A stretch of DNA of 64,000 nt from positions 1-64,000 of the forward strand of contig DATBJJ010000154.1 of the NCBI GenBank assembly GCA_036556425.1. The letters run 5' to 3'. Below are positions 45,341 to 55,032 of the stretch, piece after piece. The translations under genes and the position numbers were made by a program. Position 1 is the first letter of the stretch. Every line of letters starts with the position of its first letter. The notes beneath the pieces were generated by a model. It searched no databases, was not told the DNA's origin, and saw nothing but the letters and a program-made list of their open reading frames with translations. Source of the DNA: DATBJJ01 sp036556425 (GTDB lineage: Bacteria > Acidobacteriota > Vicinamibacteria > Vicinamibacterales > 2-12-FULL-66-21).

Positions 45341-46768
45341 TCACGCCCCGACGAGCGCCGACTGCCGACGCCGCGAAATCGTGCCGGAGAGGTCGAGCCG
45401 CTCCAGCCGACGATACAGCGCGCGGCGGCTCAACCCGAGCATCTGCGCCGCGGCTTTCTTGTTGCCGCCAGTCCGCACGAGCGCGCGCTGAATGTGATCG
45501 CGCTCGACGTTGACGAGGAGGTCCGTGTCCGGATCCGGCGCGAGCGTGCCGTGCACGGCCGCGGTCGTTGCCGATGTCATCGTGACCGCGGGCGGCAGGC
45601 ACACCGCGAGCTCCCGCTCGGTGACGAACTCGCCATCCGCGAGGATGCACGCACGCTCGATCACGTTGCGCAGCTCTCGAACGTTGCCTTCCCACTGCGA
45701 ATCGTTCAGCAGGCTCTCGGCGCCGGGCGTGAGGCCGCGAAGCGGCTTCTGCAGCCGTTCCGCGATCTCGCGAACGAACGCCGCCGTCAGGTACGAAATG
45801 TCTTCGCGCCGCTCCCGCAGCGGCGGGAGCTTCACTTCGACGATGTTGAGACGGTAGTAGAGATCGCCGCGGAAACGCCCGGCGGCGACTTCCGCGCGAA
45901 GCTCCTTGTTCGTCGCCGCGAGCACGTGCACGTCGATGCGCTTCGGCTCGAGCGCGCCGACGCGGCTCACTTCGCCCATCTCGAGCACGCGCAGCAGCTT
46001 TGCCTGCGAGGTGAGCGGGAGGCCGCCGATCTCGTCGAGGAAGAGCGTGCCGCCGTCGGCCAGCTCGAAGAGTCCCGGCTTGTTCTCCGTGGCGCCGAGG
46101 AAGCCGCCGCGGACGTGGCCGAAGAGCTCGCTCTCGAAGACCGTATCGTTGACCGCCGAGCAGTTGACGGCGATGAAGCGGCGATCGCGCCGCGGGCCCA
46201 TGCTGTGCAGCGCGCGTGCGACGAGCTCCTTGCCCGTGCCCGTCTCGCCGGTGATGAGCGCGAGGCGCACGTGCGGCGCGAGCCGGCGGATCATGCCGAA
46301 CAGATCCTGCATCTTCGGCGCGCGTCCGATCATGCCGCAGAACTCGAGCCGCTTGGCGAGATCGCCCTCCATCGAGAGCACGCTGCGCCGGCGCTCGAGC
46401 TCGTCGCGGACGCTCGCCAGCAGTTGATCGAGTCGCCCGAAGTCGAGCGGCTTCGTCAGGTAGTCGGTCGCGCCGAGCTTCACCGCTTCGACCGCGGTGT
46501 CGACCGAGGCGTAGCCGGTCATCAGCACGGCCTGACAGTGCGCGTCGACGTCGCGAATGGCTCGCAGAATGTCGAGCCCGCCGACTTCCGGCATCCGCAG
46601 GTCGACCATGACGAGGTCGGGCCTTCGGGACTGGATCAATGCGATGGCTTCGCGCCCGTCCGAGCACGTCGCCACGTCGAACCCCGCGCGCTCCGCGAAT
46701 CGGGATACGACTTCGAGGATGCCTTGCTCGTCGTCGACAATCACGAGCACCGGTCGTTGGCTCGCCAT
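45341..46768 (-). CDS. NtrC-type AAA+ response regulator with altered sigma54 loop (GGFLGA)
   Basis: 475 aa. Receiver with Asp56 (MVDLRMPE) and LTKPL; AAA+ domain with Walker A GETGTGK (174-180), Walker B TLFLDEI and DLYYRLNIVEVKLPPLRERREDI; Fis-type helix-turn-helix ending LGLSRRALYRRLERLDLSG. The sigma54 contact loop reads GGFLGA (221-226) instead of GAFTGA: the Thr is Leu and the first Ala is Gly. ATPase residues look intact. It may act without sigma54 or have a changed target. ATG 46768 follows GGGGAAG. Eleven bases separate it from the kinase gene. Confidence 0.9.
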   Translation of the reverse strand: MASQRPVLVIVDDEQGILEVVSRFAERAGFDVATCSDGREAIALIQSRRPDLVMVDLRMPEVGGLDILRAIRDVDAHCQAVLMTGYASVDTAVEAVKLGATDYLTKPLDFGRLDQLLASVRDELERRRSVLSMEGDLAKRLEFCGMIGRAPKMQDLFGMIRRLAPHVRLALITGETGTGKELVARALHSMGPRRDRRFIAVNCSAVNDTVFESELFGHVRGGFLGATENKPGLFELADGGTLFLDEIGGLPLTSQAKLLRVLEMGEVSRVGALEPKRIDVHVLAATNKELRAEVAAGRFRGDLYYRLNIVEVKLPPLRERREDISYLTAAFVREIAERLQKPLRGLTPGAESLLNDSQWEGNVRELRNVIERACILADGEFVTERELAVCLPPAVTMTSATTAAVHGTLAPDPDTDLLVNVERDHIQRALVRTGGNKKAAAQMLGLSRRALYRRLERLDLSGTISRRRQSALVGA

Positions 46769-46779
46769 GTCTTCCCCTT

Positions 46780-48846
46780 TCAGTCCTGAATCAGCGCGGT
46801 CAACGCCGCGCGAAGTGCTCTCAACTGATACGGCGGCGCCAGCACGGCGCTCGCCTGCTCGTGTCCGAACCGTTCCACGTCCCCGTCGTCGGCCACGCTC
46901 GACATCACGATGAGCGGGATGCGATCGGGATCTTCTTTCCTCGCGGATCGCCATCCGTCGAGGTTCGCGGCGAGCACCGCGCGGTCCACGAGCGCCGCGC
47001 GCAGATTCCCTCGCCGATAGCGCGACAACGCGTCGTCCGCGTGATCCGTCGTGGCGACCGCGTAGCCCCACGCGCCGAGCGCCGCCGCGACGAATTCCCG
47101 CTCGCCCTGATCGAAGTGCGCGACGAGGATCTCGCCGCCGCTGCCGTTCGCCGGCTGCGTCCGCGCGGGCAGCAGCATCGTGAACGTGGTGCCCACGTGG
47201 ACCTTGCTCGCCACGGCAATCTGTCCGCCGTGATCGCGGACGATGCCGTAGCAGATGCTCAATCCGAGGCCGGTGCCCTCGCCGACGTCGCGCGTCGTGA
47301 AGAACGGATCGAAGATGCGGCTCAAGTTCGCGTGCTCGATGCCGTGACCGGTGTCGCCGATGGAGATCTCCACGGCGCCCGCGCGCGCGTCGAACCTGGC
47401 GCCGACGGTGAGGCGTCTCGTGTTGCGGCCGCGCATCGCGCGCTCCGCGTTCAACACGAGATTGAGGAGCGCCTGCTGCAGTTGTCCGCCGTCCGCGACG
47501 ACCTGCGGCAGGCCCGTCTCGAATTCCGTGACGAGCTCGATGCTGCTCAACCGGAACTCGTAGGTGCGCAGCGCGAGCACGCGGTCGATGATGTCCTTGA
47601 TGTCGTGCGGCGCGCGCGCCGCCGTTTGCCGGCGCGCGAAGGCGAGCAGGTTGCGAACGATGCTCGCGGCGCGTCCCGACTCTTCCGCGATCTTGCGAAG
47701 GTCCCTTCCAATCGCTTCCGGCGATCGCGTGCCCTCGCCCGCTTTCCACTCGGTCTCGAGCAGCTGCGCGAATCCAATCACGCTCGTGAGCGGGTTATTG
47801 AGCTCGTGCGCGACGCCCGCGACCAGTTGGCCGATCGCGGAGAGTTTCTCCGCTTGGAGCAATTGCGCCTGCGTCGACTTCAGTCGATCGAGCGTGGCCG
47901 TGAGCTGCGCGTTCGCCTTGCCCAACTCGTCGCTGAGCGTTTGAAGGCGGCGAGCCGAGCGCGTTTCCTCGGTGACGTTCTTCGCGACCTGCACGACCGA
48001 CGCGCCCGCGAGCGTGTTGTCGACCGGAAAGGTCGTGACGCTGAGAATGCGGCCGTCGGCCAGCGTGATCTCGGCGCGCTCCGCTTCTTCGCCGCGCAGC
48101 GCGCGGCCGACCGCGCAGTTCGGGCAATTGCCGCCGCAGAGGCCGACGTCCGCGCACGTCGCGCCGCGCATCTTCGTCACCGGGCAATCGAGCAGCGCGG
48201 CGAGCGCCGTGTTGCCGCGCAGCAAGCGGCCCTGCCGATCGAAGACGCCGATCGGATCGCTGATCGCGTCGAAGGTGCGCTCCCATTCCTGTTTGCCGCT
48301 GCGCACCGAATCGTGGAGCCGCGCGTTCTGCACGGCGACGACGATCTGCCCCGCGATGATCGCGAGCAGCCGCTCGTCGGCGATGTCGAAGCGGCGCGGG
48401 CTCGCGGCGCCGACCGTCAGCACGCCGAGCAGGTCTTCACCCGCGAGGAGTGGAAGGCTGATGCCGCTTCGCACCAGCTGATCGGCGCGCGCGCCCGGCG
48501 GATTCTGTTGTTTCAGATCGTCGACGATCACGGCCGTGCGCGTCGCGATCACTTCGTCGCTCAGCCACGCGTTCGATCCGGCCCACAGCTGCTGCGTGCG
48601 CAGCGGTCCGACCGACGCGGTCACTTCGTACTTCCCGGTGCGATCGTCGCGCAACCTGATCGACGCGCCGAGCGCGTCGAACGCGCGGACGATCTTCTGC
48701 AGCGCGCCCGTCAGCACGTCGTCGAGCTCGAGCGATCGGCTCACGCCGTCGGCAATCTCGTTGATCGTCTGCAGCTCCCAGAGCAGGCGGCGGTTGTTCA
48801 CCGTCACCTGATCGACGAGCAGCGACGCGGGGCTCTTGGTGGCCAT
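46780..48846 (-). CDS. Soluble GAF-PAS histidine kinase with pseudo-receiver tail
   Basis: 688 aa. GAF domain (about 25-185), PAS domain (about 195-300) with a Cys cluster Cys231, Cys237, Cys241 and Cys244, HisKA box with phospho-acceptor His347 (VAGVAHELNNPLTS), ATPase N box NLVLNAERAM and G boxes DTGHGIEHAN and GEGTGLGLSI. The C-terminal 115 residues are receiver-like but the acidic pair is lost (VAHFDQGE) and the Lys of (T/S)KP is Ala (VLAPPYQL). No membrane segment. The two downstream regulators are likely partners. Confidence 0.9.
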   Translation of the reverse strand: MATKSPASLLVDQVTVNNRRLLWELQTINEIADGVSRSLELDDVLTGALQKIVRAFDALGASIRLRDDRTGKYEVTASVGPLRTQQLWAGSNAWLSDEVIATRTAVIVDDLKQQNPPGARADQLVRSGISLPLLAGEDLLGVLTVGAASPRRFDIADERLLAIIAGQIVVAVQNARLHDSVRSGKQEWERTFDAISDPIGVFDRQGRLLRGNTALAALLDCPVTKMRGATCADVGLCGGNCPNCAVGRALRGEEAERAEITLADGRILSVTTFPVDNTLAGASVVQVAKNVTEETRSARRLQTLSDELGKANAQLTATLDRLKSTQAQLLQAEKLSAIGQLVAGVAHELNNPLTSVIGFAQLLETEWKAGEGTRSPEAIGRDLRKIAEESGRAASIVRNLLAFARRQTAARAPHDIKDIIDRVLALRTYEFRLSSIELVTEFETGLPQVVADGGQLQQALLNLVLNAERAMRGRNTRRLTVGARFDARAGAVEISIGDTGHGIEHANLSRIFDPFFTTRDVGEGTGLGLSICYGIVRDHGGQIAVASKVHVGTTFTMLLPARTQPANGSGGEILVAHFDQGEREFVAAALGAWGYAVATTDHADDALSRYRRGNLRAALVDRAVLAANLDGWRSARKEDPDRIPLIVMSSVADDGDVERFGHEQASAVLAPPYQLRALRAALTALIQD

Positions 48847-48983
48847 ATCGCGGGTAAGGCCGTCCACGTGGCAAGACCCGCGCCGCAAGCGCACACGACC
48901 CGTTGCACGGGCGCAGATCGTTTGCCCTCAGCAGCTTAGGAGGCAGTGGCGGGAGCGCCGCAGGGACCGCAAATCACGCGGCG

Positions 48984-48997
48984 TTTCACATGTGAAA
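48984..48997. promoter_or_regulatory. TTTCACATGTGAAA perfect palindrome
   Basis: A perfect 14-bp palindrome in the 177-base spacer between the two signalling transcription units, 138 bases upstream of the kinase ATG. Position and symmetry fit an activator or repressor operator, for example for one of the NtrC-type regulators encoded alongside. No -24/-12 element of acceptable fit was found next to it. Confidence 0.5.
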
Positions 48998-49023
48998 AAT
49001 CGGTAGGTTGCGCCGATGGAACG

Positions 49024-50367
<1,344 letters not shown>

Positions 50368-50412
50368 CGATAGCCCCTAACTTTAACATTCACGCTTGCC
50401 GATAGACCGATC

Positions 50413-51402
50413 GTGAGGCGTTCAACCGCCGCGGCGCTGCTCTGCCTGACGGCATCCGCTTGCCTGACGGCTCCGCCGCGGCCGAGATTCCCGACCGCCG
50501 ACTTCGCGATTCCCCGATCGGTGCGCGTCCAGTTCGTCGACGATGGGAGCACGGTCGTGCGCGACATCGACCTCGAGGAGTACGTTCGCGCGACGGTGCT
50601 CAGCGAGTTCGCGCCCGCGGCGGGCGATCCAGAGACCGTCGAGCGGATGCTCGAAGTGCAGGCGATCATCAGCCGCACGTACGCCGCGGCACACGTCGCG
50701 CGTCACGCGCGCGACGGATTCGACCTGTGCGCGACCACGCATTGTCAGTTGTTCGAGCCTGCAAGACTGCAGACATCGCGATGGGCCGGCGCCGCGGTGA
50801 CGGCCGTCGATCGAACGTCCGGCGCGATCGTGCGATTCAACGGCGCACCGGCTCAGGCGCTCTTTCACGCGGATTGCGGAGGACAAACGAGCACCGCATC
50901 AGCGGTATGGGGTGGGGACGATCGCGCGTACCTCTTGTCGCATCCTGACGACGGAGTGCCGGAAGAGACGCACGCGCGTTGGGATTACCGCGTCGAATCG
51001 GACGCGCTCACTCGAGCGCTCGATGCGGACAGCCGGACGAACACGCGCGGCGCGATCGACCTGATTGAAATCACGCGGCGCGACTCGGCCGGCCGCGCGC
51101 AAGACGTCTTGGTCCGTCGAGCGGCCGATGGTCGCCGTCGGCCCGCCGAGCTCACCACGGTCCGCGGCGACGAGCTCCGACAGATCCTCTCCCGGAGCTT
51201 CGGACCGCGCGCCATTCGAAGCACGTGGTTCGACGTGCGGCGCGAAGGGCGATCGTTCGTGTTCGCCGGCCGTGGATTCGGCCACGGCGTCGGACTGTGT
51301 CAGGCGGGTGCGCTCGCGCGAATCCGGAGCGGATCGACGCTCCAGGAAATCATCGGCTTCTACTACCCGGGAACGACGCTGCAGGTTGCCCACCTCCGGT
51401 AG
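50413..51402 (+). CDS. SpoIID/LytB-domain exported protein
   Basis: 329 aa. Signal sequence LLCLTASACLTA with a lipobox-like SAC (Cys17). The SpoIID/LytB core is clear: DLEEYVRATVLSEFAP (equivalent to YLxGVVxxEM), VQAIISRTYAA, HCQLF, HADCGGQTSTASAVW, and the C-terminal GRGFGHGVGLCQAGALARI. SpoIID-type enzymes are lytic transglycosylase-like and act on denuded glycan strands. Outside spore formers they take part in wall remodelling. Start GTG 50413. The ATCCGCG repeat array begins nine bases after its stop. Confidence 0.88.
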   Translation: MRRSTAAALLCLTASACLTAPPRPRFPTADFAIPRSVRVQFVDDGSTVVRDIDLEEYVRATVLSEFAPAAGDPETVERMLEVQAIISRTYAAAHVARHARDGFDLCATTHCQLFEPARLQTSRWAGAAVTAVDRTSGAIVRFNGAPAQALFHADCGGQTSTASAVWGGDDRAYLLSHPDDGVPEETHARWDYRVESDALTRALDADSRTNTRGAIDLIEITRRDSAGRAQDVLVRRAADGRRRPAELTTVRGDELRQILSRSFGPRAIRSTWFDVRREGRSFVFAGRGFGHGVGLCQAGALARIRSGSTLQEIIGFYYPGTTLQVAHLR

Positions 51403-51410
51403 ATCCGCCG

Positions 51411-51512
51411 ATCCGATCCGCGTGATCCGCGTAATCCGTGTAATCCGCGTAATCCGCGTCTACCCGCGTCCACCGTGATCCGCGTAATCCGTGTAATCCG
51501 CGTAATCCGCGT
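51411..51512. repeat. ATCCGCGTA 9-bp tandem micro-repeat
   Basis: Two blocks of the 9-base word ATCCGCGTA / ATCCGTGTA / ATCCGCGTC, four to five copies each, split by a short CTACCCGCGTCCACC segment. The right end reaches the stop codon of the convergent DUF4159 gene. Reverse complement of the core of the array at 22321-22488. Confidence 0.85.
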
Positions 51513-52166
51513 CTAACTGGTCATTGCGTAGACGACGATGTTCACGCCGAACTTCGTGTTGTCTTCCCTCTGAAAGCGCTTGTTCCGCCAGTCGTAGTCC
51601 CACTCGCATCCGTAGTCTTTGTTGCTGTAGAGCACGCCCAGGCGATGGCGATGCTCGACGCCGCGCAAGTAGTCGTGCACGATCTCGTCGCCCCAGCCGT
51701 TCAACTCGTGCGATGTCGTCGGTGGACCGTCCTCGAACGTGAAGAAGCTGCGATAGATCGGATGGCGCTTCGGAAGCTTCGGCAGCGTCTCCTTTCGATC
51801 GGCGCCTGCCGGAAAGATCGCGCGCATCTCTTCCTCGAAGCTTCGCGCGTAGAGTCCTTCGATGTCGTGATTGCAATCGTCCGAGAACAGCAGGCCGCCG
51901 CGCTCGACGAACCGGCGGAGCCGATCGCGCTCGTCCTTCGCAAACCGCACGAGCTTGTGGCCCGTCATGAAGAGGAACGGGAACGACAACAGCTCTTCCG
52001 ACGACGGCGCGATGACGACTTCTTCCGGATAAACCGGAATCGTCGTGTATTCGACGACGGAGTTGAGAATATTCGCGGCGACCTTCGGGTTGTAGTCCCA
52101 ATCGCCGGACTCATAGCGCAGCCGGGCGAAGACGAACTCCGACGCCCGGGGCCGGCCTTGGGTCAT
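51513..52166 (-). CDS. DUF4159 protein
   Basis: 217 aa. Contains FVFARLRYESGDWDYNPKVA, the glutamine-amidotransferase-like MTGHKLVRFAKDERDRLRRFV, GGLLFSDDCNHDIEGLYARS and a final KFGVNIVVYAMTS, typical DUF4159. Such proteins often accompany von Willebrand/MoxR-type clusters; none is present here. No signal peptide is obvious. TAGAAT stands just 5 bases before ATG 52166 on the minus strand, so a leaderless transcript is possible. Confidence 0.82.
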   Translation of the reverse strand: MTQGRPRASEFVFARLRYESGDWDYNPKVAANILNSVVEYTTIPVYPEEVVIAPSSEELLSFPFLFMTGHKLVRFAKDERDRLRRFVERGGLLFSDDCNHDIEGLYARSFEEEMRAIFPAGADRKETLPKLPKRHPIYRSFFTFEDGPPTTSHELNGWGDEIVHDYLRGVEHRHRLGVLYSNKDYGCEWDYDWRNKRFQREDNTKFGVNIVVYAMTS

Positions 52167-52198
52167 GCCCCATTCTATTAGCCGCGGGCGGTGTCCGC

Positions 52199-52204
52199 TA
52201 TAAT
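52199..52204 (+). promoter_or_regulatory. TATAAT -10 box before the third ECF sigma gene
   Basis: Perfect TATAAT 52 bases before ATG 52256 in the divergent spacer with DUF4159. No convincing -35 box at 16-18 bases upstream. Confidence 0.35.
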
Positions 52205-52255
52205 GGACGTCGGCATGAGACGTGGTAAACGGTGGTAGTCGGGAAGCGTAATCAC

Positions 52256-52924
52256 ATGACAGGAGCTCAGGCCGCGGGCCTCCCCACCCGCGAAGCCGAC
52301 AGCGCGGCAGCGTCCGCGGTGAAAGCCCTCCAGGCGGAGGGCCGTCACGCCGATGCGCGCGAACGGTACGCCGAGCTGGTTGCGCGTCACCAGCGCCGCG
52401 CCGGGCGCATCGCGTTTCACTATCTGCGCGATGCCGCCGAAGTCGACGAGGCGGTGCAGGACGCGCTGGTCAAGGCGTATTCGCATCTGTCGTCGTTTCG
52501 CGAAGAGCTGCCGTTCGAGGTGTGGTTCACGCGCATCCTGATCAACGGGTGCCTGGATCGCATCAAGGCGCGGACGAGGCGGGAGCGTTGGCTCGTGCCG
52601 ATGCCCGAACCGCAGCATGGGCAGCGCGACTTCGCCGAACGCGTCCGCAGCGCGGGACCGTCGCCGGAAGATCACGTGCTCGGACGCGAGCGGCGCCAGA
52701 AGCTGGCGGCTGCGTTGGCGCGGCTGCCGGATCGTCAGCGATCGGTGTTCATGCTGAGCCACTACGAGGGCTGCACCTCGCGTGAGGTCAGCGCGCTGAC
52801 CGGACTCAACGAGTCCACGGTGCGCGTGCATTTGTTTCGAGCGATTCGCCGCCTGCGAACGCTGTTGGCGGACGATCCAGCGGCGGGCGGATCGCAAGGG
52901 GAGAAAAGACGTGTCACTTCTTAG
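52256..52924 (+). CDS. ECF sigma factor (third in the window)
   Basis: 222 aa. Region 2 AGRIAFHYLRDAAEVDEAVQDALVKAYSHLSSFREELPFEVWFTRILINGCLDRIKA-type (read in short motifs: YLRDAAEVDEAVQDAL, FTRILINGCLDRIKAR) and region 4 LARLPDRQRSVFMLSHYEG, TSREVSALTGLNESTVRVHL. ATG 52256 follows GGAAG by 9 bases; GTG 52232 is an alternative. It overlaps the anti-sigma gene by 14 nt, which supports a regulatory pair. Confidence 0.91.
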   Translation: MTGAQAAGLPTREADSAAASAVKALQAEGRHADARERYAELVARHQRRAGRIAFHYLRDAAEVDEAVQDALVKAYSHLSSFREELPFEVWFTRILINGCLDRIKARTRRERWLVPMPEPQHGQRDFAERVRSAGPSPEDHVLGRERRQKLAAALARLPDRQRSVFMLSHYEGCTSREVSALTGLNESTVRVHLFRAIRRLRTLLADDPAAGGSQGEKRRVTS

Positions 52925-53531
52925 CCGACGTTCGAACCGTCATCTCGACGATGACGCGTTCGCGGAGATCTGGAGCACGTCCGTCGCGAGCGGCCAGCCC
53001 GCCAGCGATCCGCACCTGGACGCCTGCTCGCAGTGCCGCGCACGATTCGCCGCGTTCACGAACTGGCTCGACAGGCTTCGCGACGACGCGTGCGCGGAGG
53101 CGGACGAGGCGTTTCCCGCAGAGCGGCTCGCGGCGCAGCAGGCAGCGGTCATGCGGCGGCTCGAAGCGATCGAGCGGCCGGCGCGCGTCATTGCATTTCC
53201 ACGATTCAGCCGCCCGGCCACGTCGACCCAGGGTCACGCGCAGCGTTGGGTCGCAGGGGCCGCTGCGGCGGGCCTCGTGATTGGGTTGGCCGCGGGACAA
53301 TTCGTCGATATTCGCGACGCCCTCAGAAGCGGCCGCCGATCGACGTCGATTCAAACCACTCGCGCGACGCCGCCGCCGTCAGCCGCGGCTCCTGACATCG
53401 CCGTCACGCCGGTCAGCGCGACCTCGGTCTCCGACGAAGCGCTGTTCTTCGGCGATCCGATCCCCAACGCCAGAGTGTCCGCGCTGCTGCCGATGGACGA
53501 CATCACCCCGCGGGCGCGCGACCTCCGGTAG
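52911..53531 (+). CDS. Zinc-binding anti-sigma factor (ZAS type)
   Basis: 206 aa. N-terminal cytosolic domain with the HxxxCxxC zinc motif (His35, Cys39, Cys42 in HLDACSQC), one membrane span (WVAGAAAAGLVIGLAAGQFV, about 109-128) and a short Pro/Ser-rich periplasmic tail. Start GTG 52911, overlapping the sigma gene. Binding of the adjacent ECF factor is the standard role. Redox sensing through the Cys pair is possible but unproven. Confidence 0.87.
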   Translation: MSLLSRRSNRHLDDDAFAEIWSTSVASGQPASDPHLDACSQCRARFAAFTNWLDRLRDDACAEADEAFPAERLAAQQAAVMRRLEAIERPARVIAFPRFSRPATSTQGHAQRWVAGAAAAGLVIGLAAGQFVDIRDALRSGRRSTSIQTTRATPPPSAAAPDIAVTPVSATSVSDEALFFGDPIPNARVSALLPMDDITPRARDLR

Positions 53532-53534
53532 TCA

Positions 53535-54737
53535 GTGGCCACACCCAAGCCGCTCATTTTCCGAAAAGGCCTCGACATGAAGGAGGCCGTCGCCGGCGAG
53601 CTCGCGGCGGCCTATCACAGCGGCATCGTCGACGACGTTCGCGCGCAGGATTTTCAGCACTCCGCCGGCCGCCTCACGATTCATCTCGCGCGCGAGTTCG
53701 GCTTCTGCTACGGCGTCGATCGCGCGGTCGATTACGCGTATCAGGCGCGTCGCCGGTTCCCCGAGCGGAACGTCTTCCTGACCGGCGAGATCATCCACAA
53801 CCCGCACGTCAATCACCGGCTGCGCGCCGTCGGGATTCGGTTCCTGAGCGAAGAGCGAGACGTCTGGAACACGCTCGGCCCGAACGACGTCGTCATCCTG
53901 CCGGCGTTCGGCGTCACCGTCGGCGACATGGCTCGGCTGGTCGACCAGGGTTGCACGCTCGTCGACACGACCTGCGGATCCGTGCTGAACGTTTGGAAGA
54001 ACGTCGTCCGCTACGCGCAGGACGGATACACTGCCGTCATCCACGGCAAGGTCAAGCACGAAGAGACGCGGGCGACGGCGTCGCAAGCGCTGAAGCATCC
54101 GCAGGGACGTTTCCTCGTGGTGCTCGATCGCGGCGAGGCGGAGGTCGTGTGCGATTACATTCGCCGCGGCGGCGACGCCGGCGCGTTCCTCGCGCGATTC
54201 GGAGAAGCGGTCTCGCCCGGATTCGATCCGGATCGCGATCTCGATCGCATCGGCTGTGCAAATCAAACGACGATGTTGATGTCGGAGTCGTTGGAGATCG
54301 GCGAGATGTTGAAAGCCGCCATGGCGGACCGCTACGGCACCGCGGATCTGCCGCGCCACTTCCGCGCGTTCGACACGATCTGCAGCGCCACGCAAGAGCG
54401 GCAGGACGCGGTGATTGCGCTCCTCGACGAGCGGCGGCTCGATCTCATGCTCGTGGTCGGCGGCTACAACAGCTCGAACACGTGCAACCTCGCGCGCATC
54501 TGCGCGGAGCGCGTCCCGACCTTCCACGTCGCCGATCCCGAATGCCTGGTTTCTGCGGATGAGGTCCGGCATCGCCCGGTGGGTGCGCCCTCCACGACCG
54601 CGAGCGTGGAGCGGTCGACGCGGGGGTGGTTTCCGGCGGAGGGGCCCGTCGTCGTGGGCCTGACGGCGGGTGCGTCGACGCCGAACAACATCGTCGGACA
54701 GGTCATCGAACGGCTGGGACGTTTCGCTACGAACTGA
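53535..54737 (+). CDS. ispH: HMBPP reductase IspH, long plant/cyanobacterial type
   Basis: 400 aa [4Fe-4S] enzyme that makes IPP and DMAPP in the non-mevalonate pathway. Cluster cysteines are Cys58 (EFGFCYGVDRAV), Cys147 (DTTCGSV) and Cys283 (FDTICSATQERQ); EIIHNPHVN and IHGKVKHEE carry the substrate histidines. An extra 45-residue N-terminus (GLDMKEAVAGELAAAYHSGI) and inserts make it the ~400-aa form of plants and cyanobacteria rather than the ~310-aa form of most bacteria. Start GTG 53535, three bases after the anti-sigma stop. Confidence 0.94.
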   Translation: MATPKPLIFRKGLDMKEAVAGELAAAYHSGIVDDVRAQDFQHSAGRLTIHLAREFGFCYGVDRAVDYAYQARRRFPERNVFLTGEIIHNPHVNHRLRAVGIRFLSEERDVWNTLGPNDVVILPAFGVTVGDMARLVDQGCTLVDTTCGSVLNVWKNVVRYAQDGYTAVIHGKVKHEETRATASQALKHPQGRFLVVLDRGEAEVVCDYIRRGGDAGAFLARFGEAVSPGFDPDRDLDRIGCANQTTMLMSESLEIGEMLKAAMADRYGTADLPRHFRAFDTICSATQERQDAVIALLDERRLDLMLVVGGYNSSNTCNLARICAERVPTFHVADPECLVSADEVRHRPVGAPSTTASVERSTRGWFPAEGPVVVGLTAGASTPNNIVGQVIERLGRFATN

Positions 54738-54818
54738 GAACGAACGACGAAGAACGAGGAACGTCAAAACGCGCCAATTTTCGAGCGTTCTTCGTTCTTC
54801 GTTCTTCGTCCCTCGTTC
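54738..54818. repeat. GTTCTTC/GAAGAAC inverted micro-repeat after ispH
   Basis: The left arm at 54738-54763 is made of GAACGA and GAAGAACGA words; the right arm at 54786-54818 of CGTTCTTCGTTCTTCGTTC and CCTCGTTC words. They are imperfectly complementary with a 22-base loop. It could fold at the ispH mRNA 3' end. Part of a 295-base spacer that otherwise holds only the short hairpin CGCCGG-N7-CCGGCG (54872-54890). Confidence 0.75.
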
Positions 54819-55032
54819 CCTCGTCCGGCTGCCATACTTTTGTCTCACTTCGGCGCGCGGCGCTCGGTGGACGCCGGGATCAATCCGGCGAAATTTCTCA
54901 AGTATTTGCAACGGCTTACAGGGACACCCGGACACCGGCGCCGGGCCCGCCGGATGCCCGTAAATAGTAAACATGCGCGGCCGTCAGGTCGTATTACGGC
55001 CTGAACCGACACTGACCGGAGAGCACGACTTC

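Noticed and set aside
48860..48900. TGGCAAG-N4-like sigma54 -24/-12 promoter before the kinase gene
   Set aside because: The best match points the wrong way (no plus-strand gene follows for 1.5 kb) and the -12 element is poor.
51065..51478. Plus-strand open frame ending in repeated IRV residues
   Set aside because: It overlaps the SpoIID-like gene in another frame and its tail only translates the 9-bp DNA repeat.
54872..54890. CGCCGG-N7-CCGGCG as an intrinsic terminator of ispH
   Set aside because: No T-run follows and the stem is 135 bases past the stop; noted only as a hairpin.
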